Origin: an uncultured Lachnospiraceae bacterium
GTDB lineage: Bacteria; Bacillota_A; Clostridia; Lachnospirales; Lachnospiraceae
Assembly: GCA_949957035.1 (NCBI GenBank)
Contig: CATLIP010000148.1
Coordinates: forward strand, 1 to 6,259
DNA length: 6,259 nt
Direction of reading: 5' to 3'
Below the pieces are notes generated by a model that did not search any database, was not told the origin of the DNA, and saw only the letters and a program-made list of their open reading frames with translations. Positions within the stretch are counted from its first letter, which is position 1, and each line of letters opens with the position of its first letter. Of this stretch, positions 1 through 5,917 are shown piece by piece. The position numbers and the translations under genes are program-made.

Positions 1-40
1 TTTGATGTAGAACCCCCTTTTCCATTTCGTTCAGTTCTAT
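1..40 (-). CDS. Possible 5' end of a further gene, partial, with non-standard ATA start
   Basis: On the minus strand a good ribosome binding site, AAAGGAG at 53-47, is followed after six bases by an ATA codon (40-38) and an open frame reading (I/M)ELNEMEKGVLHQ to the window edge. An in-frame ATG lies at 25-23 but has no ribosome binding site at a suitable distance. It follows the terminator at 70-111, so it would be a separate transcription unit or depend on readthrough. Only 13 codons are visible, which is too few to assign a family. ATA starts are rare, so this may equally be a gene whose ATG mutated, or chance. Confidence 0.25.
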   Translation of the reverse strand, partial: MELNEMEKGVLHQ

Positions 41-69
41 GTGAATCTCCTTTCTCCTGAAAATGAATA

Positions 70-111
70 CAAAAAAGGACATCCACCTAAATAAAAGATG
101 AAATATCCTTT
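70..111 (-). terminator. Rho-independent terminator ending the minus-strand operon
   Basis: Read on the minus strand, AAAGGATAT (111-103) pairs with ATGTCCTTT (82-74). This gives nine base pairs including one G-T wobble, around a loop of about 20 bases, and is followed by a run of T ending near position 71. The T run lies on the correct side only for leftward transcription. It sits 46 bases beyond the last stop codon of the Fic remnant. The stem is AT-rich and the loop is long, so efficiency may be moderate. Confidence 0.65.
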
Positions 112-156
112 GGCATGTACGTTATTCAATTTTATATACAAAGCAGTTTACCGCTG

Positions 157-299
157 TTACGCCGTTTTCTGCAAGTGTCTCTGTGTTACATTTCCATCTC
201 TGAATGGGTGGGCGATATACATCCCCACATATTTTTCAACAATTTCATCAAAGGTCGATTGAGGCTCCACCGCTTTGGCTTTTCATTTTTAAGAGCCAT
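157..299 (-). pseudogene. Fic/DOC-family gene remnant (internal deletion, frameshift, truncated)
   Basis: A strong ribosome binding site (AAGGAG at 311-306) precedes ATG at 299. The first codons read MALKN, the usual opening of a Fic family that I know from Firmicutes and Bacteroidetes. That frame then gives only a 37-residue nonsense peptide ending at 186. In another frame, from 282 to 157, the sequence reads PQSTFDEIVEKYVGMYIA followed by HPFRDGN. This matches the end of the helix before the Fic active site and the first half of the HPFxxGNGR motif. About 80 residues between the two pieces are missing and the pieces are out of frame. The sequence also leaves the family directly after GN, so the Arg and the whole C-terminal part are lost. 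Fic proteins transfer AMP or related groups to target proteins and often act as toxins; this copy cannot be active. It follows tadA by 12 bases. A third frame, ending at 122, reads LAENGVTAVNCFVYKIE and may be the tail of another lost gene. The family match is from memory. Confidence 0.7.
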
Positions 300-311
300 A
301 GTTATCTCCTT

Positions 312-794
312 TTAGCCGCCCCCATTCTTTTTTGATTCTCTTAATTCCTTAAAAAATGTTTTCATCATCTGGCTGCATGCATCTCCCAATACCCCTGTCT
401 CAAGCTCGGCCTGATGGTTAAACTCTTCCATCTGCAGCAGGTTCAGTATCGAACCGGCACACCCCGCCTTAGGATTCATGCATCCCACGACGACCCGCGA
501 CATTCTGGACTGAACGATAGCGCCGGAACACATCTGACAGGGTTCCAAAGTCACATACATCGTACAGCCCTCCAGCCGCCAGTCTCCCATCTTCTTACTC
601 GCTTTTCGGATTGCAATCAGCTCTGCGTGAGCTAAAGTATTCTTATCCGTTGTCCGCCGGTTATATCCCCGGCCTATGATTTTGTCCTCATACACAATCA
701 CACAGCCAATCGGGACCTCCCCGATTGCATACGCTTTCTTTGCCTGCCGGATTGCCTCTTTCATGTACTTCTCATCAATATTAACCTTCTGCAT
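312..794 (-). CDS. tadA: tRNA-specific adenosine-34 deaminase TadA
   Basis: TadA deaminates adenosine 34 of tRNA-Arg(ACG) to inosine in the cytoplasm, allowing one tRNA to read several arginine codons. The 160-residue product has the full zinc-dependent cytidine/deoxycytidylate deaminase fold signature: GEVPIGCVIV near residues 25-34, HAE at 56-58 (zinc-binding His and proton-shuttling Glu) and PCQMC at 85-89 (zinc-binding Cys 86 and Cys 89). The TadA-specific NPKAG, FNH and C-terminal FFKELR segments are also present. Length is normal and no key residue is missing. I chose the ATG at 794 because GGAG (804-801) lies six bases upstream. An in-frame ATG at 806 would add MENS but has a GC hairpin rather than a ribosome binding site in front of it. 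The gene lies 41 bases after the preceding open reading frame and is probably cotranscribed and perhaps translationally coupled with it. Confidence 0.95.
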   Translation of the reverse strand: MQKVNIDEKYMKEAIRQAKKAYAIGEVPIGCVIVYEDKIIGRGYNRRTTDKNTLAHAELIAIRKASKKMGDWRLEGCTMYVTLEPCQMCSGAIVQSRMSRVVVGCMNPKAGCAGSILNLLQMEEFNHQAELETGVLGDACSQMMKTFFKELRESKKNGGG

Positions 795-800
795 GCTGTT

Positions 801-804
801 CTCC
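801..804 (-). promoter_or_regulatory. Ribosome binding site choosing the tadA start
   Basis: GGAG on the minus strand lies six bases before the ATG at 794. It lies inside the extension that would be coded if the ATG at 806 were used. This favours the shorter TadA. Confidence 0.6.
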
Positions 805-811
805 ATCCATA

Positions 812-826
812 CCGGCGTCTCGCCGG
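812..826 (-). repeat. GC hairpin between the upstream gene and tadA
   Basis: CCGGCG and CGCCGG form a perfect six-base-pair GC stem with a three-base loop (AGA on the minus strand). It starts 10 bases after the stop codon of the upstream gene and ends seven bases before the GGAG of tadA. No T run follows it, so it is not a terminator. A ribosome terminating at 836 would cover this stem, so a role in translational coupling or in limiting tadA initiation is possible but inferred. Confidence 0.5.
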
Positions 827-835
827 AAATGCCGC

Positions 836-2284
836 TTATTGTGTTCTCAACATTCTCTTAATCGGCCTGCACCAGTACCCAAATTGCTCCTGGCTGCTCT
901 TCTCATCATCCGTCAAATCCATATCCGTATCCTTGTGTGGGATAAACTCGGAAAAGCCAAACGTGCTTGCCGCCTTTGCCTCCTGCGGGTGATAGATTCC
1001 CGGCACGCCGAGCCTGTATCTTTCTCCGTCATCAATGATAGCAAGATGATGATAATTATAGTATCCATGTAAGAGAAAACTATTGTTCGCCCACTTCCAC
1101 TCGCATCTGGGCAGTCTTGCCATGTCATTTCGCTGAATCTTCGTACATCGGAGATGTTCTTGGGGCATGGGCTCCCTTGTATCCCCGCAAATGTTCTCGA
1201 TAGGTTCTACCGTCATCTCCTGACCAAATTCAACATCTGCATCGGATTGCGGGAACATGCCTCCTCCTTGGGCAGCCCCTTCTACGCCTGATTCCCTTAC
1301 GCTTGGTTCGATTGGCTCCTCTCTGACAGGCGTCTTCTCCACAGGTACGCCCGCATGCATGGCATGTTCTGGCATGGCCGGAATATCCCGCATGCCCATG
1401 TCATCCTGCATCCTCCCCTGACCTTGCATTGCATTTCCGCCCATTGAATCTATATTCTGCACCGGACTGCTTCCTTGTATGGGGTTCATCTGACGCATAG
1501 AATTTCTTTCCGGTACAGGGTTCATTTGGCCCATAGAATTTTCTCCCCGTATGGGGTTCATTTGACGCGCCGGTCTTCTTCCAAACATCGGATTCATTTG
1601 CTGTTCCGACATCCCTTCCGGCTCTGGCTCTTCCTCTGCAGACGTCCCTCCCGGCTCTGATTCCTCCTGCGCTGACATCCCTCCCGAGACCGTCTCCTCC
1701 TGCATAACCTCATTTCCAAGTACAGCATTTTCCTGTCCCGCTGGTTCGCCGCTTTGCTCAGACTCATTAAGCCCCTGCATTCCTTCGCCCTGCGCAGGTT
1801 CTTCCTCTTGCATCTCCTCCTGCGGCAAAGCATGCTCCACCAAAATTCCCTCTTCCGGCACGGCATCCTCCACAGGCATCTCTTCCTTTTGTACGTTATC
1901 CGGCCTCAGCACCCGCATACGTCCCACGTCAATCACCGTATCATTCCATACTGCCGCATACTTCCGCCCTGTCTCACTCTCCAGAATAATCCCGTTAATT
2001 TTCTGGAAATTCTCCGGCACAATCACGTCCTCTTTCGTATAAAACAACCGGTAATTAATGGCCGGGGCCACATTATCCACCGTTCCCTGCCAAATCCCCG
2101 CACACCCGCCGTCCTCATCAAAGAACAGATACAAATCAAGTTTGCGCTCTCCCTTCATATGCAGCCCTTTGCCATGAATACTCAGAGTGCAGTCCTCATC
2201 CTTCTGTTCTACTTTAACAAATCCCACATTACGCAGTCTTTTTCCCTGTTCATATTCATACAGATAACGAATAAAACGCTTCAA
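836..2284 (-). CDS. Uncharacterised two-domain protein with repetitive linker (DUF6128-like)
   Basis: This 482-residue protein has no function that I can name. Residues 1-125 look like a compact beta-rich domain (YLYEYEQGKR, KLDLYLFFDEDG, IWQGTV, GRKYAAVWND). Residues 126-378 are a low-complexity linker rich in Glu, Gln, Gly, Met and Pro. Residues 379-482 form a second conserved-looking domain (RCTKIQRNDMARLP, NNSFLLHGYYNYHH, LGVPGIYHP, FGYWCRPI). The C-terminal part resembles what I remember of Lachnospiraceae proteins labelled DUF6128; that label needs a search. The linker has four tandem 12-residue QMNP units (228-275). There is no signal peptide or membrane segment, so it is probably cytoplasmic. 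The start is TTG, supported by GGAAGTGAT (2296-2288), an eight-of-nine match to GGAGGTGAT, three bases before it. The ATG just upstream (2288-2286) is out of frame and stops at once. The gene follows dgt by 68 bases and precedes tadA by 41. Confidence 0.85.
   Translation of the reverse strand: MKRFIRYLYEYEQGKRLRNVGFVKVEQKDEDCTLSIHGKGLHMKGERKLDLYLFFDEDGGCAGIWQGTVDNVAPAINYRLFYTKEDVIVPENFQKINGIILESETGRKYAAVWNDTVIDVGRMRVLRPDNVQKEEMPVEDAVPEEGILVEHALPQEEMQEEEPAQGEGMQGLNESEQSGEPAGQENAVLGNEVMQEETVSGGMSAQEESEPGGTSAEEEPEPEGMSEQQMNPMFGRRPARQMNPIRGENSMGQMNPVPERNSMRQMNPIQGSSPVQNIDSMGGNAMQGQGRMQDDMGMRDIPAMPEHAMHAGVPVEKTPVREEPIEPSVRESGVEGAAQGGGMFPQSDADVEFGQEMTVEPIENICGDTREPMPQEHLRCTKIQRNDMARLPRCEWKWANNSFLLHGYYNYHHLAIIDDGERYRLGVPGIYHPQEAKAASTFGFSEFIPHKDTDMDLTDDEKSSQEQFGYWCRPIKRMLRTQ
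1460..1603 (-). repeat. Four tandem 36-base (12-residue) QMNP units inside a coding region
   Basis: The encoded units begin QQMNPMFG, RQMNPIRG, GQMNPVPE and RQMNPIQG (residues 228-275). The plus-strand pentamer ttcat recurs at 1485, 1521, 1557 and 1593, exactly 36 bases apart. The following residues (QNIDSMGG) look like a further degenerate unit. The units have diverged by substitution only, so the reading frame is preserved. Confidence 0.85.
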
Positions 2285-2287
2285 TCC

Positions 2288-2296
2288 ATCACTTCC
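2288..2296 (-). promoter_or_regulatory. Ribosome binding site supporting a TTG start
   Basis: GGAAGTGAT on the minus strand matches the anti-Shine-Dalgarno complement GGAGGTGAT at eight of nine positions and lies just before TTG at 2284. The GGAAG core is seven bases from the start codon. Confidence 0.55.
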
Positions 2297-2297
2297 A

Positions 2298-2333
2298 ATC
2301 CTGGTCTTTTTATCACAATCTATTCCCCAGGAT
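2298..2333 (-). repeat. Seven-base inverted repeat in the dgt downstream gap
   Basis: On the minus strand ATCCTGG (2333-2327) and CCAGGAT (2304-2298) are perfect inverted copies separated by 22 bases, within the 68-base gap after dgt. They sit directly before the ribosome binding site of the next gene. With a 22-base loop and no T run after the second arm it does not look like a terminator. It may be an RNA hairpin affecting initiation or processing, or chance. Confidence 0.3.
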
Positions 2334-2352
2334 AGGAAAAAATACCTTGTCC

Positions 2353-3777
2353 TTATAAAATTGCTTTCAATTCCTGATATAAGCGTTTCGCATAACTATC
2401 CGTCATTCCGCAAATGTAATCCGTCGCCAAAAGCAGCCTCAAATACAGCCTCTCCACCTCCGGCTTACCCTTGGCCTGATAATGGTACGCCCTCTTATAA
2501 TTGCTCGAAATAAATGAAACCATACGCTCGCTGACAGAATCCATTTCCTGCATCTCATCGTCATATTTTACGACCGCATTCATGAACATATCCATCAAAA
2601 AGTCAATCATCGCTCCTTCCGCCACCTCCATCCGGTAAATGGCATCCGACGTAAATACCTCGCGGAACGCCAGATTTCCCAACAAATCCATAAGCGGCGC
2701 GGCGGAGGTCTGGTAGAACAAATCCTGCCCGTAACGCCCCTCCATGATTGCCTGATAATTCTTGGTAAACCCGTAAGTTGCGCTGCCAATCAAAAATCCT
2801 TGAACTCTCACAATCCAGTTCTTGACCGCATATTCTTCCGGCTCGTCCACCTGCTTCTCCTTTCCGGACAGGTACAACTCCCGAAGCTTCTCTGCCGGCC
2901 TGAAATCTGCCATGACGTCGCCGGGATATGCCTCCTCAAGCCTTACCATCTCTTCTAAAAGCTTATGGTAACTTAAAAATCCCTTCACAAATGCATCCTC
3001 AATATCCGCCGTCTTGTATGCAATATCGTCCGCCGCTTCCAGAATAAAAGTCAACGGATGCCGTTTCCCGTTCGTTCCGGTCTCTCGCGATATTTCTTCA
3101 AAAATATCTTTGTCAGCATAATAGTATCCCATTTTCTTGTCTTTAATATTACCGGAAAATTCATCAATGCCAATAGATGCCACCGGGTACTTCATGATTG
3201 TTGAAAGCAATGCATAAGTAAGGTTCATTCCATTTTCGTCTACAAGAAAATGTAACTTGCTGACCAGCCGCAATGCCTGGGCATTTCCCTCAAAATGATA
3301 GAAATCCTCCCGCATCTGCGGCGTAAGCACATGGTCAATAGTTTTCCCATGATACTCCATGACAGGAAGATTCCTCCGGAACCAATCCCGGATGGCGTCC
3401 TCCCCAAAATGGCCGAAAGGCGGATTACCGATATCATGAATCAATCCCGCACACTGCAGAATATTGCAGATATCCTCCTTCATCTGCGGGGTGAAACTAT
3501 TATCTTTCTTATGCACCAAAATATTTTCCCCTATATTCTGCCCCAAGGATTTTGCAAAGGAAGACACTTCCATGGAGTGGGTAAGCCGCGTCCTTATAAA
3601 ATCACTGCGGTCCAGCGGAAACACCTGCGTCTTATCCTGCAAACGCCGAAATGACGCACTGCCGATGATACGGTGGTAGTCCTTCTCAAATTCGCTTCGC
3701 AAATCTACGTTCTGGCCGTCCCGATGCCTACGGTTCTTACGTTTTCTCTTTGTTGACAATAATTGTTCCCAATTCAC
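2353..3777 (-). CDS. dgt: Deoxyguanosine triphosphate triphosphohydrolase (dGTPase)
   Basis: This 474-residue HD-superfamily enzyme hydrolyses dGTP to deoxyguanosine and triphosphate, adjusting the dNTP pool in the cytoplasm. The metal-binding set is complete: His 67 in RTRLTHSMEV, His 114-Asp 115 in GLIHDIGNPPFGHFGE, and Asp 250/251 in EAADDIAY. His 123 and Glu 126 match the extra active-site residues of Escherichia coli Dgt. The N-terminal FRRLQDKTQVFP and the HFEGNAQALR segment (161-170) are also typical. The close match to the GNPPFGHFGE form places it nearer the E. coli Dgt type than short HD hydrolases; length is slightly below the roughly 505 residues of E. coli. The start is GTG at 3777, with AGGAG seven bases upstream. 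That site overlaps the TAG stop of the helix-turn-helix gene, with ten bases between the two coding regions, so coupled translation is likely. Related dGTPases can act in phage defence by depleting dNTPs; here the tadA neighbour suggests a core genome setting. Confidence 0.95.
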   Translation of the reverse strand: MNWEQLLSTKRKRKNRRHRDGQNVDLRSEFEKDYHRIIGSASFRRLQDKTQVFPLDRSDFIRTRLTHSMEVSSFAKSLGQNIGENILVHKKDNSFTPQMKEDICNILQCAGLIHDIGNPPFGHFGEDAIRDWFRRNLPVMEYHGKTIDHVLTPQMREDFYHFEGNAQALRLVSKLHFLVDENGMNLTYALLSTIMKYPVASIGIDEFSGNIKDKKMGYYYADKDIFEEISRETGTNGKRHPLTFILEAADDIAYKTADIEDAFVKGFLSYHKLLEEMVRLEEAYPGDVMADFRPAEKLRELYLSGKEKQVDEPEEYAVKNWIVRVQGFLIGSATYGFTKNYQAIMEGRYGQDLFYQTSAAPLMDLLGNLAFREVFTSDAIYRMEVAEGAMIDFLMDMFMNAVVKYDDEMQEMDSVSERMVSFISSNYKRAYHYQAKGKPEVERLYLRLLLATDYICGMTDSYAKRLYQELKAIL

Positions 3778-3787
3778 GGTATCTCTC

Positions 3788-5731
3788 CTAATCCAGATAG
3801 ATTGGCGGGTCGTAATCCTTCCCTAAAAGCTGTTTCTTGCGCTCCTGATATCCCAAGAACGCCCACTCTGTCATGTCTGTCCACTGATGGTTCGCCCGGT
3901 CGTAAACCTGCACATAGCCAATCCGGGACGGATGCATCCGTACGCTGTTGGTTTCATATTCCTTTCCGGTATATGGATTCATGTCTCCTTTGTCTTCCTC
4001 GTCCTCCTGAAGCTCCTCTTCCTGAACCATTTCCTCCGGATAACCGACATTTAGATATTCTTCCTCATATCTATCGCCTGAATATTGGTTTTCTGAATAT
4101 CCATTTTCCGAATACCCGCCAACATACGCTCTTGCAGAATATTCACTTTCCAGACCGTCTTCTCCATAGGATTCAACTGAAAATTCTCCTGAAAAATGGC
4201 TTCTCTCATATCCGCCTTCTATATATTCACCGCCCGCATATTCAACGCCGGAGTAGCTTTCTCCGTATGTTCTGCCTTCTTCCATTTGACCGCCTTCTGG
4301 ATCATTTTCCTTCAGATACCCGTTCTTCAACGCTCCATCCTGTGACTCTCTTTGGTCTTGTCCGCCAACGTATGGTTCTCTGCCGCTATCAGCAGTTTCC
4401 TTCTCTGTCCGGGACTGCTCTCTTCCAAGTTTCTTGAACCGCTGCTTTAGATACGCCCTCCAGCCATGGGGCTTTTCTTCCTGCACCGGCTCCTTTTTCT
4501 CTGTCATTTCCAAAGATTCTATCTCTTGCAGCAATTCTTCTACATGCCCGCTTTCCGGCTCGCCTAGATATTCCGCTCTATTCCCTTCTCCATAATCTTC
4601 CGAATATCCCGTATACACCCGTTCGCCATGGCTTTCCGGAAAGATTGCCTGTGTCCTGCCTCCATATTCTTCCGATTGTTCCTGCACACCAGTATATAAC
4701 TGCCCGTCTGATTCACCAGCCCCCTTTATCCTTACCTTCTCATCCGGATAGTCAGCTCCTCTTCCCTGAGGATTCCCTTCTGAAAGACCGGCTTGGCTTC
4801 CCTGTACATGTTCTCCTAAATGTCCTTCCTTGCTTTCCTGCCCGGTTTCTCCTAAATGTCCTTCCTTGCTTTCCTGCCCGGTTTCCTTTATGTATCCCGT
4901 CTTACTTTCCTGGGAACGCTCCCCTATATGGCTTGCAACACTTCCTTGCGGGCGTCCTTCCAAATGTCCCGCTTCATTGTCTTGTGGGTGCTCTCCTACA
5001 TGGCTTGCAACACTTCCTTGTGAATATCCTTCCAAATGTCCCTCTCTGCTTTCCTGCGGATGCACCTCGTTATGCCCCGCCTCATTCCCTTGCGGATGCT
5101 CGTCCGGATCATGTGCCGAATTTCCATGTTCATCCCCTTCTTTCGGGATGTCCCTGATATCCCGCTCTACAGCCGGCGCTTTGCCATTCCCCGCAAACTC
5201 TTTCTCCGCTTTGGCTTCTCCTGCCGCCTTCTGCATCAACGCATCCAGTTCCTCATGGATATCCACCAATTCCCCAATAGTTATGTCCCTCTCATGTGTC
5301 TGGACATGGGACTCTTTTGGTTTCACTTTTCCTTCCGGCTGCTCTTTTTCTCTGCCTTCGCCAGACGCTGCCTTGTCGGATACCTCCTTTTCTGCCGCCG
5401 CCTCTTTCGGTTCCGCCAAGTCTTTTCCCTCAGACTGCCCCGCCCCACTTGCCGCAAAAGCCTCTGCCCCTGCACTCTGCCCTGTCTGCGTCTCGCTCTC
5501 TGTTATCGTTCTTTCATCCAGAATATTCAACTGAAACGGACACCCCAGAATCTCTGCAATCATCCGCATATCCCGCTCCTGAAAATTATCCCGCCCAAGC
5601 CTCTGTGTCAGATTCTGGCGGGACATCTTCTTCCCGGTACGCGCCTCTACCTTCCTTGCTAGTTCCTTAATCGTCATATCCTTACGGCTCAAGATAATCT
5701 TGACCTGCTCTCCAAACGTTAAATCCTGCAT
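3788..5731 (-). CDS. Helix-turn-helix protein with long repetitive acidic linker and conserved C-terminal segment
   Basis: Residues 5-70 form a Cro/C1-type helix-turn-helix (FGEQVKIILSRKDMTIKELA, then SRQNLTQRLGRDNF as the likely recognition helix region), so DNA binding is expected. Residues 75-210 are an acidic Ala/Glu/Lys-rich linker. Residues 211-330 are ten tandem 12-residue units (xxxQxSxxGHLx). Residues 421-443 are basic (WRAYLKQRFKKLGREQ). Residues 489-564 are rich in Tyr, Glu, Ser and Gly. The last 65 residues (MNPYTGKEYE, RMHPSRIGYVQVYDR, WTDMTEWAFLGYQERKKQLL, DPPIYLD) look folded and conserved. No signal peptide or membrane segment is seen. The start at 5731 has AAGGAGG seven bases upstream. 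It is the first gene of the operon, with a sigma-A-like promoter about 90 bases upstream. A regulator or nucleoid-associated role is inferred; the target is unknown and no enzyme motif is visible. At 647 residues it is far longer than ordinary Cro/C1 regulators, because of the linker. Confidence 0.85.
   Translation of the reverse strand: MQDLTFGEQVKIILSRKDMTIKELARKVEARTGKKMSRQNLTQRLGRDNFQERDMRMIAEILGCPFQLNILDERTITESETQTGQSAGAEAFAASGAGQSEGKDLAEPKEAAAEKEVSDKAASGEGREKEQPEGKVKPKESHVQTHERDITIGELVDIHEELDALMQKAAGEAKAEKEFAGNGKAPAVERDIRDIPKEGDEHGNSAHDPDEHPQGNEAGHNEVHPQESREGHLEGYSQGSVASHVGEHPQDNEAGHLEGRPQGSVASHIGERSQESKTGYIKETGQESKEGHLGETGQESKEGHLGEHVQGSQAGLSEGNPQGRGADYPDEKVRIKGAGESDGQLYTGVQEQSEEYGGRTQAIFPESHGERVYTGYSEDYGEGNRAEYLGEPESGHVEELLQEIESLEMTEKKEPVQEEKPHGWRAYLKQRFKKLGREQSRTEKETADSGREPYVGGQDQRESQDGALKNGYLKENDPEGGQMEEGRTYGESYSGVEYAGGEYIEGGYERSHFSGEFSVESYGEDGLESEYSARAYVGGYSENGYSENQYSGDRYEEEYLNVGYPEEMVQEEELQEDEEDKGDMNPYTGKEYETNSVRMHPSRIGYVQVYDRANHQWTDMTEWAFLGYQERKKQLLGKDYDPPIYLD
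4040..4267 (-). repeat. Tyr/Glu/Gly/Ser-rich low-complexity coding segment
   Basis: Codes residues 489-564 of the helix-turn-helix protein. Short imperfect units such as GYSEN and QYSGD recur with Tyr every four to eight residues in an acidic background. Between 4077 and 4120 the DNA has near-repeats of about 15 bases (tctgaatat, tctgaatat, tccgaatac). Such composition usually indicates disorder. Confidence 0.7.
4742..5101 (-). repeat. Ten tandem 36-base (12-residue) units in the helix-turn-helix gene
   Basis: Exactly 360 bases code ten 12-residue units (residues 211-330), with a loose consensus of E-x-x-Q-(G/E)-S-x-x-G-H-(L/V)-x. Two adjacent units are identical in DNA: copies at 4811-4846 and 4847-4882, both encoding ETGQESKEGHLG. 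A higher-order 72-base period is also visible: atggcttgcaacacttcctt recurs at 4928 and 5000. The unit length is a multiple of three, so copy-number changes would not shift the frame. Confidence 0.9.
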
Positions 5732-5770
5732 CCCTCGTCCTCCTTAACTGCACCAGACTTTTGCCAATCT

Positions 5771-5798
5771 ATTGTAAACTCTTTTGTTGTCAGGTAAA
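5771..5798 (-). promoter_or_regulatory. Weaker alternative sigma-A-like promoter
   Basis: TTTACC (5798-5793), 16 bases and TACAAT (5776-5771) on the minus strand would start transcription about 35 bases before the helix-turn-helix gene. The -35 matches only four of six positions. It could act alongside the stronger promoter upstream or be chance. Confidence 0.3.
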
Positions 5799-5819
5799 CC
5801 AAAACTTTTCCCTTTGCTT

Positions 5820-5848
5820 ATTCTAACAAATACTTAAAATCCAGTCAA
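5820..5848 (-). promoter_or_regulatory. Sigma-A-type promoter of the minus-strand operon
   Basis: On the minus strand TTGACT (5848-5843) and TAGAAT (5825-5820) are separated by exactly 17 bases. Each hexamer matches the consensus at five of six positions. Transcription would start near 5813, giving a leader of roughly 80 bases before the helix-turn-helix gene. No terminator-like hairpin is obvious in that leader. Confidence 0.65.
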
Positions 5849-5867
5849 TAAAACTTCCCAACACTCT

Positions 5868-5894
5868 TAAAGTTTCTTCCTGTTCTTCCGATAT
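5868..5894 (+). promoter_or_regulatory. Sigma-28 (SigD/FliA) motility-type promoter
   Basis: TAAA at 5868-5871 and CCGATAT at 5888-5894 are separated by 16 bases. This is close to the Bacillus SigD consensus TAAA, about 15 bases, GCCGATAT, with only the first G replaced by T. Transcription would start near 5901, right at the AAGGAGGA of the downstream gene, giving a leader of about 17 bases. The spacing both to the start codon and within the promoter supports function. Confidence 0.65.
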
Positions 5895-5917
5895 ATTTGT
5901 ATAAGGAGGATTTTCAC

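Noticed and set aside
70..311. SRP RNA gene next to tadA, as in Bacillus
   Set aside because: I could not find the conserved GGAA-type tetraloop domain or the long rod-like pairing. The stretch is explained by the Fic remnant and a terminator.
115..315. Plus-strand open frame of 66 residues at the left end
   Set aside because: It overlaps the Fic remnant on the opposite strand and has no ribosome binding site or recognisable content.
1754..2335. Plus-strand open frame of 193 residues
   Set aside because: It is antisense to the unknown-function gene, with His/Leu/Pro-rich composition and no recognisable motif. The minus strand has a supported start and conserved-looking domains.
4742..5101. 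Regular 36-base repeats suggesting a CRISPR array
   Set aside because: The repeats are directly tandem without spacers, diverge at non-synonymous sites and keep one long reading frame. They are a coding minisatellite.
4645..5534. Long plus-strand open frames of 170-234 residues
   Set aside because: They are antisense shadows of the repetitive helix-turn-helix gene. They have Cys/Pro/Leu-rich composition and no ribosome binding sites or family motifs.
5897..5906. TATAAG as a -10 box for the plus-strand gene
   Set aside because: It overlaps the ribosome binding site, so a transcript starting from it would lack that site. The sigma-28 motif upstream explains initiation better.
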